This document shows positions 33,444 through 45,010 of a stretch of DNA of 64,000 nucleotides, in pieces. The notes beneath the pieces are model-generated. The model was given only the letters and a program-made list of their open reading frames with translations, searched no databases and was not told the DNA's origin. The DNA lies in the NCBI GenBank assembly GCA_905178155.1, contig CAJINV010000016.1, forward strand, positions 1,357,199 through 1,421,198, given 5' to 3'. Position 1 is the first letter of the stretch. Every line of letters starts with the position of its first letter. The DNA is from Amoebophrya sp. A120. Taxonomy: Eukaryota > Sar > Dinophyceae > Syndiniales > Amoebophryaceae. A program made the translations under genes and the position numbers.

Positions 33444-34891
33444 TGTCGCTGGCTTCGAGATGAAAAGGCGATTGCAATTGAGGGGATAGGACTTTTTAGG
33501 CTCGTCGAATAGAAGAGTTCTTGTTGTAGAGGATTTATTCCGCTCGCTGTCGCTGAGTTTTTACTGCAGCAGATCTTCTGCTTTCGAAAATCTCAGCTAA
33601 CAGCGAAAAATCCGAGATAAAAAAGGGTAGGTAAAAAAGCCACACCCGCGTGTTTCAGCGGGGTGGGAAATGAAATCCTGAAAAACAACTACTGGCTCGT
33701 CTAGAAAAAGAACTACGTAAATCGCCAGCAGAAATTTTCTATCGCTTTGTCAAAACGGGTGTGCTCTGAAGCCGGAACGAATTCGAAGACACCGATGTTT
33801 GTTTAGCGACAAAAATTTTGATCACAACACTCTTGGATTACACAGCTGGCGATTTAAAGGGTTGTAAATTGGAATAAACAAAGAGACAATACTGAAACTA
33901 TTTCTTAACACGATGCTTGAAATATTTGATCCGCTTGAGGTAAACAAAACTGCTGCCAAAATGGTCGCTTATATTCCTATGACGCTATGCTTGAATGATA
34001 ACAAAAAAAGAGATGGCGGTTGTTGAAATGAAATCGAAAATGGTAGATGTGACAAACGCTCTATTCGTAATTCGAAATGTAAATAGGCAATAACGCTGAA
34101 ACTACTAGTGAACTCACTGCACAGCAGTACTCCTTGATGCTGTTCATCCACCTTTTAAAACAAATACTGCCATTTTCACTGACTAGATCCGATACCAATG
34201 CCACCAATATCAAAATATGTTGTGCGGGGGTGATATTTTGTTTTCTCCTCCTCGTGGTGACTGTTTCAGTTTGAAAATTTGAAAGGTTTTTATCATGATT
34301 CACAGCTGATGTTGTGGTGAGCTTACGCTTTTTACGAGAGCGGGCAATGCAGCTCTTTAGTCGTTCTTGCACGAGAGATGCACGAAGCTATTCTGGTTGT
34401 ACGTTGTTACGATGTCACACAGTGTGCACGGAGAGCTACCGACTTTTAGTTTCTTGTTTCTTTCACTGCACGACCGACAATTGAAATTGTTCCACCTTCA
34501 GAATTTATTATCGCAATGCACGGCGTACGTATGTTAAAATCCGATATGATCATCTGCTGCATGCAACATTCATCTCGAACGATTATCTTCCTACAGGTTG
34601 TAGACTGTGCGTTTTTCAAGCAAATCCGAAATCATGCGGACGACGAACACAAAATTGATCTATCCTACCTCTCATTCAGTGTAAAAAGTGCTGAGCCGCA
34701 CGTTACGATCATACCATGCGCGAAAATGATCATTTTCGTTTTGATTTACAAGCGAGGGGAAAGCAAAACTCTCTTCAATCTAGTAGATTACAGCCTAGGG
34801 AAAAATGCAAATAGGCATACCTGGGCTAAAATAGAAGGCTGGGTAGATCTAAAAACACATATATGATCTTGTCCTTTTGTGATGTAGCTCG
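33444..34891. other. AT-rich spacer
   Basis: A plus-strand open frame at 34516-34866 has no convincing composition. Nothing else is recognised. Confidence 0.55.
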
Positions 34892-36115
34892 TCACCACTG
34901 GTCCCACTGCGACGGCTTGCCAAGGACTTCTGCTTGGCTGTGCGCCGCCGGAAGATGGCCTTTACTCTTTTTACCTGCTCCTTCTTGTGCTTTTCCTTTA
35001 CTTCCACTACCCGCTGGCTGATGCCCTGCTTTACCTTTCGTTTCATGACCCGCCTTTGGGTGGTGGTCCACATGATGGTCTGCTCCATTATGCTGGTGAG
35101 CTGCTGGCGGTCCATGCTTTTGCTGTCCACTGTCTTCCCCGCCGGCGCCCCACTCTAATGCAAGTTGTGCTTGTGACGGAGCAGGCTGCTCATCGTGATG
35201 CTCGGACTCCTTGCCTTTCCCCTTGATGATGCCCTTTTTGCTAGAATTGGATCCCTTCCCGGCACTACTTCTACGTTGGTCTTTCCCACCTTTGCTCTTA
35301 TTTGTTGCAGCACCAACAATTGCAGGCGGAGGCGAAGGGTAGTTCTCGTAATAGCTAGCATCGCCTCCATCCCACTCGAGTGACAACGGCTGCGCGGGCC
35401 CTGCTTCCAATTGAAGTTGCTTGCCAGAGGTAGAGGAAACTTTTTTCTCCCTACTGCTGCCCCGCGAGGATGACGCTGCCCCCGCAGCTGTAGCTGAACC
35501 CGGCCCTGGCGCCAAATGGCTCCAGTCATCCGGGTCGCTCATCGCCGCGTGGATATCCTCATGATGCTCCCGCGCTCGGTGGTGCACGTTCTTTTCCCGT
35601 TTCTTTTGAAGCCACTGGTGCGCGAGCGAGTTTTTTCCCGCAAAATAGGTGAAGTAGACGACGATCAAGACCAGCACGATCGTCCAGAAAACGAGCCAGA
35701 AGACCAACGTAGTTGCCCCGGTAGTTTTTTCTTCCACGCTGACCGTGCTCTCGTAGACCGGGCGGGGGGTTGTGGTGGTGAGGAGTGTTTCGGTTATCGC
35801 GACCTGAGCGCCGAGTCCTCCGGCTACAAGGGTTGTCGTGGAGGTCGTTGTAGTGGTCGTGGTCACCGTGACATTACTTGTGAGTAAACGCAACGACCCG
35901 CCTTCTATTTCGTCGAGAGTCGATTGCTCCGATGAAAAATCGCCCTGTAGATGGATAAAGTCGAAGAAGTTCCCGGCGAAGCAAATCAGAAAGACGCCGC
36001 CGAGGAGGATGGCCTTTGCTCCCGTTTTCGCCCAAGAACTGGCTGCGGCTGTCGCTGGCAGCTCCGCGGAGCTGGAGGAGGAATCCATGCACATGTTCCG
36101 GTGGGAAGGCTGCAT
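34892..36115 (-). CDS. Putative membrane protein, unknown function (407 aa)
   Basis: Single exon. An N-terminal hydrophobic segment (AILLGGVFLICFAGNFF, about residues 33-50) may act as signal anchor. A Thr-rich stretch with poly-Thr follows, then a strong TM segment (VFWLVFWTIVLVLIVVYFTYF, about 138-160). The C-terminal 240 residues are polar and low-complexity (Ser, Gly, Lys, His) with recurring acidic-Trp peptides such as LSLEWDGGD, LALEWGAGG and QWDQW at the very end. No family recognised. The predicted layout is a short luminal/extracellular loop between two TM segments with a long cytosolic tail. It lies head-to-tail between two other membrane-protein genes. It carries no introner. Confidence 0.75.
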   Translation of the reverse strand: MQPSHRNMCMDSSSSSAELPATAAASSWAKTGAKAILLGGVFLICFAGNFFDFIHLQGDFSSEQSTLDEIEGGSLRLLTSNVTVTTTTTTTSTTTLVAGGLGAQVAITETLLTTTTPRPVYESTVSVEEKTTGATTLVFWLVFWTIVLVLIVVYFTYFAGKNSLAHQWLQKKREKNVHHRAREHHEDIHAAMSDPDDWSHLAPGPGSATAAGAASSSRGSSREKKVSSTSGKQLQLEAGPAQPLSLEWDGGDASYYENYPSPPPAIVGAATNKSKGGKDQRRSSAGKGSNSSKKGIIKGKGKESEHHDEQPAPSQAQLALEWGAGGEDSGQQKHGPPAAHQHNGADHHVDHHPKAGHETKGKAGHQPAGSGSKGKAQEGAGKKSKGHLPAAHSQAEVLGKPSQWDQW

Positions 36116-37336
36116 TTTGAGAACCGATTCTGATTCGAGAAATTCAAATTACATCACCATGAGAGCTACCAAAGTACAAGATTCATTTTTTCCATCTCTT
36201 CAAAATCAATAAACAGGTTCGTTGGAGGAGGAAGGAGCAATTTGGGTAATTATTGTGAGGGTTTCGGAATGCGAATGTGGTGCTCACAGATGAGTTCCTG
36301 CATGTGCATCAATTTGGTTATTCTGTTCGAGTTCGGCTCGGGGGAGAGGTTCTCGTCACATAGAAAGCATAATAAGTGCTACCGATTTTTTTCACCAAGA
36401 CGCACGAAGATGGGCGCGACCGCATTTGTTGTGCAACGAAAAAATAATGAGACGGTTGTACGAAGACGGATAGTTGAATGCACTTGTGATGAAAACAGAA
36501 TGGAGCTGAAGTGTAAGCGACTTGTACGAAACGGCTTTGAACGACAACCACGATGAAAACGTAAGCGGCACGGCTGAAGTGGCCACGATTAGATAACCGA
36601 AAGACACGACCTCCACAGAGACCGACGCATGCTCATGCAGAAGTCCGGACAATCATCCACCGAAGTGCCATCGACATGCTGAGTCAGCTGTCTGCGCGAC
36701 CGATTCCGATGCTAGGCTGTGACATCAAAGCAATCGTTTCATTCTTTGACGAACCTGATGACACGAGACCAAAGAGGAGCAGGACTGACACGACACGCGT
36801 GGTCGTACAGGAGTGCTAAAGATACTGATATTCATCTCGACAAAGAAAGTTCGCGCATATCTTTTCGTAGAGAGACGATCTGTACTAGTTATTTTTGTTC
36901 GTCCTTCTCGTGAAAAGCGAAAGCGGCACTGCATGTAACAAATGCTTCTATCACGCTGTGGAGGCTGCCATGGGTCACACAAAAGTGGATCGGCAAGATG
37001 ATATGTGTTGAAATAATTGTGGCTCTGATTCACGAAAAGGCGTAGCTGTACTCATGCAAAAGTGGTGGCGAATCTTGTATGGTGGTAGGTAAGGAGGGGA
37101 TCTCAACCAGCGAAACATTTATTCTGTTAGTTCAATTCTACAAAAAATCGATTTTGAAAAAAAGTCTTCTATCTCTTGATGAAGGCATCGCTATCAACAT
37201 TCTTCGAAACTGAAATTCCTCGTGTAAGCCTGTGCGAAAACTTACTTAATGCGTCGATGTTGTTTTGGTGCAAGAGCTGCAGCGTTCTTTCTCCTCTTGT
37301 GGTTTTCTTTGCCGTGTTCTTCGATTGCAACCGCCA
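36116..37336. other. Spacer
   Basis: No supported gene, repeat or introner. Confidence 0.55.
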
Positions 37337-40300
37337 TTACCCCGCCTGCGCGGTCGAGCTCGAAATCTCCGACAAATTCGATCCTTGTTTCCGGAAGGAT
37401 TTCTGCCTGACACTCGTCAACCAAAATCCAAAGGACCAGGTCGCGACGTAATCCTCCCCCGCGACCTTCCAGTTCCTCTTGCACACGATGAACGCCGACT
37501 CGTGTAACACCTCCGAGACAAACGTGTGCACGAGTTGCAGATTCGAGATGTTCCGGAGCTCCTTTTCGGAGAGCGAGTTCGGATTCAAATTTGAGGTTGC
37601 TGGTTTCTTCAAAGTATTATCGGTTTGCTGTTGAACAACCGCAGTTAGTGGCGATTTCATCACGCTTGTAGTTTTATTCCCGACAGAAGTCCGCAACACC
37701 TCGAGCTCCAGCTGTTGGCTCAAGCGGGAGAGAAATTCCGCTTTCGGTAAAATCTTGTTGTCGCACTTACACGCCGCCGCCGCGTGGTAGATCGCGGAAA
37801 TGCCGACGAACAAGCCCCGGACGTCTTTTGGGAGTTTGCTGTCTTCAATCGCTTGCTTGATGATTTTCGCCCAATCGTGGAGCATCTCGGTGGTTATGAA
37901 CTGCAAATAAAGTATCGCATTCGTATAATAAATGCAATTTCCTTAGCATGAGAAATAAAATTTGTAATGCTGATTCACCTTGTAATGCAAGACTTGGTTA
38001 TTTTATACGAGTGCGATACTTTTGCAATGCATAGTGGTGACGGTGGAGCAGTGCTTGTCCCAGACAGGATTGCAGAGACCTGAAATTTTCATTTGTTTTT
38101 GAAACTCCGGAAGACCACATAAGACACTCCAAAGCGACAGACCATGGACAGAACAACTTCTACATGCTAAGAGCATCAAATGTAGTAAAACAATCCATTA
38201 CCGTAAACCCCCTCACTCCCCGAATAACTCGTCCGGTTTCCAAACGGAATACTTCCATACGTCACTTCCGTCCTCCCCGCCTGTGGCTGACAGGTGACCT
38301 GGCAACTCCCACCACCAGCGGATAGAGTTCCGCAAAACAGCCTCGCCCGTGTCATCGCCCGGAGAAACATCGGCTCATCCAGTAACGACTGGAGGAGAGA
38401 TAAAATCAGTCTTTCTCTGTCCTTCGGCGTCGTCGGCGTTTCAAACCCTGTTTTTTCCAACGCGATCAACCACAAGTGTTCTAAATCCGACCTCTCCATT
38501 CCGAAATCCTTGAACTCGTGTAAATACTTCTCTCGCCAGAAGCTCAGCCGGTTCCTTTCCGGCCCGTCGGCGAAGATCGATTCGATGCAGGATTTGAGTT
38601 CCAGAAACGCGAAGCGCGTATCCTTTGGGCCCTTCGGAATGTTGATGAGATCCATGTCGAGGTCTCCGTTTTGGAGTAAGAATTGCGTCGCGGTCAATTC
38701 GTAAGCGGCTTCGGTTTTGGCGCCCATCCTGGTGGAGAGGAAGTCCAGGAAATTCAACCTGCCGACTAATTGGTCGATCCGGAACTCGTCGCGGAGTAAC
38801 CGCTGTACCCCCTGCAGCCACTGGTCCAAATCTTCCTTCTCGTCGGGGTGGTTAAGTAAGTAGTCGCGGTTGCGGCCGGTGAAACCGATGTAGATTCGGA
38901 CGCGAGAGGAGGAGGTGGAATTCTGTTGCTGTTGACCTGTGCCAGAAAAGATCCCGGTTGGGAAGGACTGGGACTGTTCTAGAACGGAAATGGTAGGCTG
39001 TGAGTTGTGTTCTTTCGAAACAACAGCAGGCGTTTCTATCACCGCTGGTGCTAGCCCGGCTTGCGGGAAGACTGGAGGTAAAACAATCCCCTGGCTCGAT
39101 CGCTTCTGCGAGCCGCCTGGCAGCACAACAACTCCCGCTGCATTTTGAAGATTTTCCTGCTCGCTGACAGAAACGGATTCCGACGCCGAACTGTTGGCCG
39201 CTCCGGTTTGCTGCCCGATCTCCGTGGAAGTGGAATGCTCAATCTCCGGCCCATCGTCCGGGGAGTCTGCTGCGCTGGCCTCGTCTTTCGTCAAATCGAC
39301 GACGAAACCCGGAACAGAGTTGCTCTTGTCATGTTGATCTTTGTTGCTGATTTTTGTCTTCGTGGAGTTGTCTTTCACGTCTTTGTCGAAATCTTCGACT
39401 GTCATAGTATCCTCTTTCGGCTTCACGACGTTGATCACTGGCAATGACGGTTCCTTCGCTATCACTTGCGACGGCCGGCTGTTCACTTTCGGCATCATCA
39501 TGTTCATGCCACTGGTCATCGTCATGCTCATCAGCCCGCTCGGCTCCAATTCAAAATTCTCCATCAGCAGCTGCGCAAACTGCCTTTTTCCACTCCCCGC
39601 CTTGAAAAACGTCCGGACGAAGTCCGATTTGCTCGGGTAGCTCCATTTGGGGAAAACCTTCGACCGAACCTCCTCAGTTTCCGAATCCCGCCAAAAGACG
39701 TAAAATCCTATCTCCCCAGTCCCGACGTCCACCACATAGACCTGGTCGTGCGGATCACCTAAAGTGACTTTCTTCCGGCTCGGGTCGGAATTTTCGTCGT
39801 CCAAGTTGTCTAAATGAGAGGCGGAAGAATCCAAAAACCGTGGGTGGGTCGCACAACCTAATCCCGCGGTGTGATCCAGCGAGATGACGGACAACCTGGA
39901 ATTCTTCATCAACGCCTGCTTTTTCCGGTTGTACTCCACGTCGTCCTCTATCCTGGCGAGTTCTTTCACCGCCGCTTGCAGTTCGCATTTGGACAAGAAG
40001 CTCTGTCTCTCTTTCGACAACACCCACTTCAGCCAGGACTGCGCAAAGTACTTGCTGAAGGGGACAATCGAAACCGCCTCCACGATGTCCTCCAAATCCC
40101 GCATTTCCTCCGGAAACAGCGCTTCGGTCCCGCAGAGAATCAACCGCTCGTGGTTCAATGAGCGGATTATGAGAGTGCACAACTCCCCCTCCCCTTCATT
40201 TGTATGGCATAAACAGCAATACAAGCGCCGGCAAGAGTACAGCTTTTGCATGGCAAATTGGCCAAGGATCTATAGTGCTGCTTGAGCTTCCCCCAGAACC

Positions 40301-43300
40301 TGTCATGCGAAAAGTGCCAAGAGGCAAAGGGAAAGGGTGGATTTGGTATTTTGCATGACAAATGAGGGGGAGGGGGAGTTGTGCACTATCGTACGGATCT
40401 CGACTAACACGCTGGACTGGGAATTCGGCGAGTCTTCCTGGTTCACAATGACCACATCCGAGGAGCTGTCGACTTTGTTATCCTGTGCAAAAGTATCGCA
40501 GTCGTATGGCAGTCATGCATTACAAGTTTTTTTCTTAAGGTCTGTCTGCATTGCAGATTTTGTTTCTCATGCTGAGGAAATTTGTAATGCATTTATACGA
40601 GTACGATACTTTTGCAATGCATATTTGTTCCCCACCGCCCAAACCGCGGAGGAGGAGGATTTTCTCCTTTTGATTTTCGCTGGGGACGAGTCGGCGTTTT
40701 TCTTCTTGCTCTTTGATTTCTTCTCGGGCGTCTCATTATTTCCGGTTGACAGATACCCGGTCGCCAACGACGTCAAGCTGCGCTGGAAGAACCCTTGTTT
40801 ATCAAATGTAAAAATGTCTGGGTCTGGAAGAGTCATGCTGTTTTTGCATGACACAGAAGGTCTGGCATGAAAGCTCTAGCATCACAGGTTTCAAGAACCT
40901 CCCGCAATGCCGAATCCGCATGACAAGTCCCCTATTTTGCTGACAAAAAGTGGGAGCTTTTGCTACGTATGCATGAGAGGCTTTTCTGTGTTCTGAAATA
41001 CGCATTACAAGTTGCATTCTTCCAGACCCAGACATTTTTACATTTGATACTGTTGACTAGGCCTAGATTTGTTCTTCTCCTTCCGCCGATAGTCCGCTTC
41101 CTCCGCCGGGTTCAGCATTCGAATTGCGTCTCCCGGCATTACTTCCAGACCGTTGGATATCCAATAAAAAAACTGTGTTAGTGTAACTTTCTTTGGCTGA
41201 CAGCATCACAAGTTTGCTCTACATGACAGAGAAAACCTGTTATGCATGGCTTGTAAGGGAAAACAAAGCTGAAAAGAGGACTTCGTGGTTGTCTGGCATG
41301 ACAGATGTAACTCTGTTGCATGTTCTGCATTACAAAGTTACACTCACACAGTTTTTTTCTTGCATATTGGAGAAGTGCAACGCCTGCGGGCTGTTCCACG
41401 TGTACCATTCTAGGTTGTTCGAAATTCTGTCAGTATTATCCATCGTCCCCATCGCGTTTGCAACAGCGCCGGAAAGCTGATACTTACTGGAAGTAGACAT
41501 GAAGTTGTTGTTATTTTCTTCTTCCGCTGATTCTGGTAAATCGTCAAAAGTGACGTCGTTTGTCAAGCTGTTCATCCCGTGATTCATTGAGGAACTCCCG
41601 CTGTTATTGTAGTTCTGCTCCGTTCGTTTCACAAAATCCGGTCTCACCCGCAACATTTGCGCGTCGACCGCGGAGATTTCGCAAATCTGCCTTCGCCAGA
41701 TCTTCTTGTCGAACCCCTCGAACGTCTGGCACATCCGGACACAGTGGTCAGACATCCGGGTAAAAGACTCCCACTCAAACTCGTGCAGACTCCTATGCAC
41801 CCGCAAGACCTCCCGGATCCGGTAAAACTGGCCCCAGAAGAGCAAGACTAGAGAGACGAGCACCACTGCTGTTACAACGGAGACGAAACAAAGACAGTCG
41901 ATGTTCGATGCGCCGCAGAACCCGACTCGGCACAATTCCGGCGGATCCGGCAAGGGTGCGTCGTTGTTGTAGGGGTCGGAGAAGTATTTCGGGAATGCGC
42001 CGATGCAGGTTTGGAACACGATGACGTTTTCAATCCCGACCAAAGCAACGATCGCCACCATGATTCTCTCGTACTGATCGTGCAACGTCGGGTACGGTAA
42101 AGATTCGATCACCGAGGGCCGCTCGATTGTGAACGCGACTAGGGTCAAGATCACTGTCAACGTGATCGACAACCGGTTCGGCAAAGTATCGGACCCGGCG
42201 TCATAGCTGAAGGGGACGTAGAGGGAAAACGCGGCGGAGACGACCTGCAGCCCCTGGATCAGGAAGTCAAACCAGTACCGTTTCCACCGTCTGGTGAGCA
42301 AAATGTCGAATTGGTACGCGATGTCCTCGCAGTCACACCCGCCAAAACCCGTCACACACATCTCGCCGAGCGTCATCGCGTTGGACGGCCAGGAATGGGG
42401 GGAAATTTTCCGGCTCCACTTCGCGGTGTACTTTGAGGAGTTATTGTTCGAGCTGCTATTTTTGTACGCGACGCGGAGTAGCGGGTCGATTAATTTCACT
42501 CGTCTTCTCCTCCCCATGGAAGTCGTTCCTTTGAGGAAGTCAGAAACCAGCCTGATCCGGAGTTTCAGCACGTCGAGTGGGAACCAAGCGGCGTCAATGT
42601 CCATGCAGACCAGCGTGCCCTTGAAGCGGAGACACTTGGAGAGCCAGGGAACCTCGCAGTTACCCTGGAGACCGTTGGGTTTGGTGGTGGAGAGGAGACG
42701 CTTGATTTTCGGGAACCTGATGAAGGGGATTTGTTTGCGAAGTTGTCATGCACGGCTATGCAACACAGATTGCCTTGCGTTTGCGAATGCGATGCAGATA
42801 AAATTGACAAACAATAACATCATCAAGTTGAAATACTTATCCGAGTCGCCGTCAATCAACTCAATCGCCACGCCGTTATCCACTCGGACCGTCGGATTGA
42901 AGAAATCCGGGTCGTGTAACACGGATTCCAGCAAGTGAAACCGCCCGTTTCTCGTGTCATACCCAAAGTGTTCGTTCTCCACCAGTTGGAAGTCGAGCCA
43001 GTCGAGAATCACGACGAAATCCAAGTCAAAGGAGGAAAGCGCTAGATTTAAGCCAGAACAATCCAGCACGTGCACCGTCACCTCCACCTCCGGCCACTCG
43101 TCCGTGTAGTCGAAGTGCTGGTGGCCCATTTGGAGGTAGGAGTTCGGGTTTTGCGGAAGACAACTGTTGTTCATCGGGTTGGAATCTTTCAGACTGGAGG
43201 TGGTGCGGTCGAGTTGATAGTTCGTCGGGTCTTGATGTTGGTCGTGCTGGGGAAGTGGTCCTCTTGCGGAGGCTTGTGATGTTTGGTTGACCACATCGTT

Positions 43301-43420
43301 GGCGGAGCGGGCCTTGGCGATCCGGTGCGTGTGCACCTTCGGGATCAGCCGGGGGCCGCCGCCGGCTGTCATGGTTTGTGATGCGTGTTTATCTTTTTTG
43401 TTCGGGCTGCTAGGGAACAC
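37337..43420 (-). CDS. Pentameric ligand-gated ion channel homologue with very long C-terminal extension (1,623 aa)
   Basis: Exons (5-bp duplications included): 43420-42813, 42716-41367, 41157-41050, 40799-40624, 40478-40394, 40167-38202, 38079-38034, 37894-37337; 4,872 nt net, frame intact. Five introners plus GT-AG introns at 42717-42812 and 38080-38201. The extracellular part (to about residue 340) has the AAWFPLDVLKLRIRL strand that matches FPFDxQxC of the family, but no second Cys 13 residues after the first, so there is no Cys-loop disulfide. TM1 lies near 350-370, TM2 near 380-402 (LPNRLSITLTVILTLVAF), TM3 near 418-437, TM4 near 475-500. The TM1-TM3 block resembles bacterial-type channels such as GLIC. 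About 1,100 residues follow TM4, including a Lys-rich patch and poorly conserved helical regions of unknown function. Ligand and ion selectivity cannot be told. No signal peptide is evident at the first methionine, so the true start may be elsewhere. Confidence 0.8.
37895..38033. mobile_element. Introner, family C, in the ion-channel homologue
   Basis: 139 bp, TATGAACTGC...CAATGCATA with AAGTATCGCATTCGTATA arms. Duplication GTGGT. Removal joins CSTVT to TEMLHDWAK. Confidence 0.93.
38080..38201 (-). other. Conventional GT-AG intron in the ion-channel gene
   Basis: Donor TTTACG|GTAATG and acceptor AATTTCAG|GTCTC; 122 nt; joins GSEGVYG to LCNPVWDKHC. Confidence 0.85.
40168..40393. mobile_element. 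Introner, family E, in the ion-channel homologue
   Basis: 226 bp. Long arms AGTGCACAACTCCCCCTCC and complement; ends TATGAG...TCGTA. Duplication CGGAT. Removal joins VLVEIR to SLNHERL. Single copy here. Confidence 0.88.
40479..40623. mobile_element. Introner, family C, in the ion-channel homologue
   Basis: 145 bp, TATCCTGTGC...CAATGCATA with AAAAGTATCGCAGTCGTA arms. Duplication TTTGT. Removal joins WAVGN to KVDSSSDVV. Confidence 0.93.
40800..41049. mobile_element. Introner, family A, in the ion-channel homologue
   Basis: 250 bp, TATCAAATGTAAAAATGTCT arms on both ends. Duplication TTGTT/CTGTT. Removal joins RPSQQ to GFFQRSL. Interior is the reverse complement of 32219-32470. Confidence 0.93.
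41158..41366. mobile_element. Introner, family J, in the ion-channel homologue
   Basis: 209 bp, arms AAAAAAACTGTGT and ACACAGTTTTTTT; ends TATCCAATA / TTGCATA. Duplication TTGGA. Removal joins ALHFS to NGLEVMPGD. Confidence 0.92.
42717..42812 (-). other. Conventional GT-AG intron in the ion-channel gene, possibly introner-derived
   Basis: Donor TTATT|GTTTGT, acceptor CATCAG|GTTCCC; 96 nt; joins KYFNLMMLL to FPKIKRLL. Interior has TTCGCAAAC inverted arms and a GCATGACAA word, features shared with the introners. Confidence 0.75.
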
Positions 43421-43559
43421 ACTAAAAGACCCTGCTACATGGGTACAGATATACTACCTAGTACCCGACTCGTGGTCGTGCTCGTCTGGCATACGACCTT
43501 ACCTGACCTTGTTGTAGCCCGATCGGATACCGATCCTGAGTCCTTCACTCCATAAAAAT

Positions 43560-43588
43560 GTTTATATCATCATCATCATCATCATCTT
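43560..43588. repeat. ATC trinucleotide microsatellite
   Basis: About seven ATC units upstream of the ion-channel gene. Confidence 0.9.
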
Positions 43589-43859
43589 TCCTGCACTGGG
43601 GGGGCGTGCATTTTTTCATCATTTCCGGAGGTTACTATGGATGTCATGCGATGCAAGGATTTCGCCACTGAAGCAAGGACGGCCGAGAATGTATCGGCTT
43701 GGGCTTGCCGCCTCTCAGGAACACCTTCTGCGAAGTGGAAAGGGCCGCCTAGCCGGTTCCACCTGCGCAGGAAGACATAACAAAATGATAGGCCCATCCA
43801 AAAGGTAATCATGGCTGCCACCTGCAGGTCATACACCATCCAACTCTGAGACGGCTTCC

Positions 43860-44850
43860 AGCCCTACTACGGGGGCCGGGTTCAATGATACAGAAGGTCG
43901 AGGCCGGCCCGCCACACGCCCGCTTCCACTACTTTCTCAGGCGGGCGTCCGACACAAACACCTCGAAGAGCGGCGCAACGACCTCGAACGCTGCGGCGCG
44001 CGCCAGAAATTTCTTATGCGACAAGCAGGCCCCACGGACACACCGAAGTCGAGGCGGCCCAAACAATAAGCGGCATGGCGGAGGTGGGCTCGCTGGCAAA
44101 ATGAAAGAACATGCGACCGGCAGGCAGGGGGCACATACTGTCTGACAACAACGCCAGGCGCCAACCGGTTGGGCCAGCCACCACCCAAAACCAGGCGCGC
44201 CAGCCCCTGCCCCGGGGCGCGCGGTGGGCTGCGGCTGGTAGGAAGAAGGGCGGAAATAGGCGACCGAGGCAAGGCAACCACATGACCCACCCGGGGCGGG
44301 CGCCCCCGCGGCGCGGGGGCGGCACACGGCTACCACATAGGCAGCGCAGGGCCACCAACGCAGGCGGGGGCCCGCCGAGCGAAGCACGGAAAGGCGGCGC
44401 GCCCTTGCTTTTCGTCTTCTCGTCCGAATTCCACCCCTCGGGAATATCTGTGGCGCGCTGAAAGAAGCGCTCGCTCCGCATCCATTCGCGGTCTCGATTG
44501 TCACCGGCGTCCGCCTGGCGGCAGCTCTGCGCCACGGTGCGCCAGCCTGCCAAGCTACACACCGCCGGAAGGGCGACCACGCCTGGCCCCGATACCGCTA
44601 GGCGCTGCATGCGCGGCAGCCCGGAGCGCACTCGCAACGGGCGGGGGCCCGGGCGCCACCGCTCACGACGCTCGCACTTCTCCGGACGGCACACACAGCG
44701 GCAAAACTTACAGAAAAGCCACGCGCGCTCAGCAGCTTTTCTCTTTCGAATATTGGTCCAGGCCCTCTCAATTTTGTACTGGCTTACAGTACGCTCGGCC
44801 ACAAGAAGATGGAGAAGAAACATCCTAAAAGTAAAACGTCACGCAAATTA
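43860..44850. other. Intergenic GC-rich island
   Basis: GC-rich, with long open frames on both strands caused by composition. Minus-strand peptides such as NIRKRKAAERAWLFCKFC and WMRSERFFQRATDIPEGW look more protein-like than the rest and may be remnants of a mobile-element gene. Nothing identified. Confidence 0.5.
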
Positions 44851-45010
44851 GAACAGCAGCAGCAGGTGGGTCATGACGGTCTACGCGTCTTGCAGTTGGA
44901 GTTGCAAGGTCCTTGCCGGTCTTCATTCCGTTCTACTTTTTCTTTTCTGTAATAGTACCCACGGCAACGGCTCAACATAAAGTTGCAATAGGAACACTTC
45001 ATCGCCGTCC

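Noticed and set aside
34516-34866. Plus-strand open frame of 116 codons
   Set aside because: Composition is not protein-like and it has no motif; every supported gene is on the minus strand.
44014-44823. 269-codon minus-strand open frame with CKFCRCVCRPEKC
   Set aside because: Cys spacing does not fit a known zinc-binding domain, and the rest is low-complexity GC-driven sequence; kept only as a possible decayed fragment.
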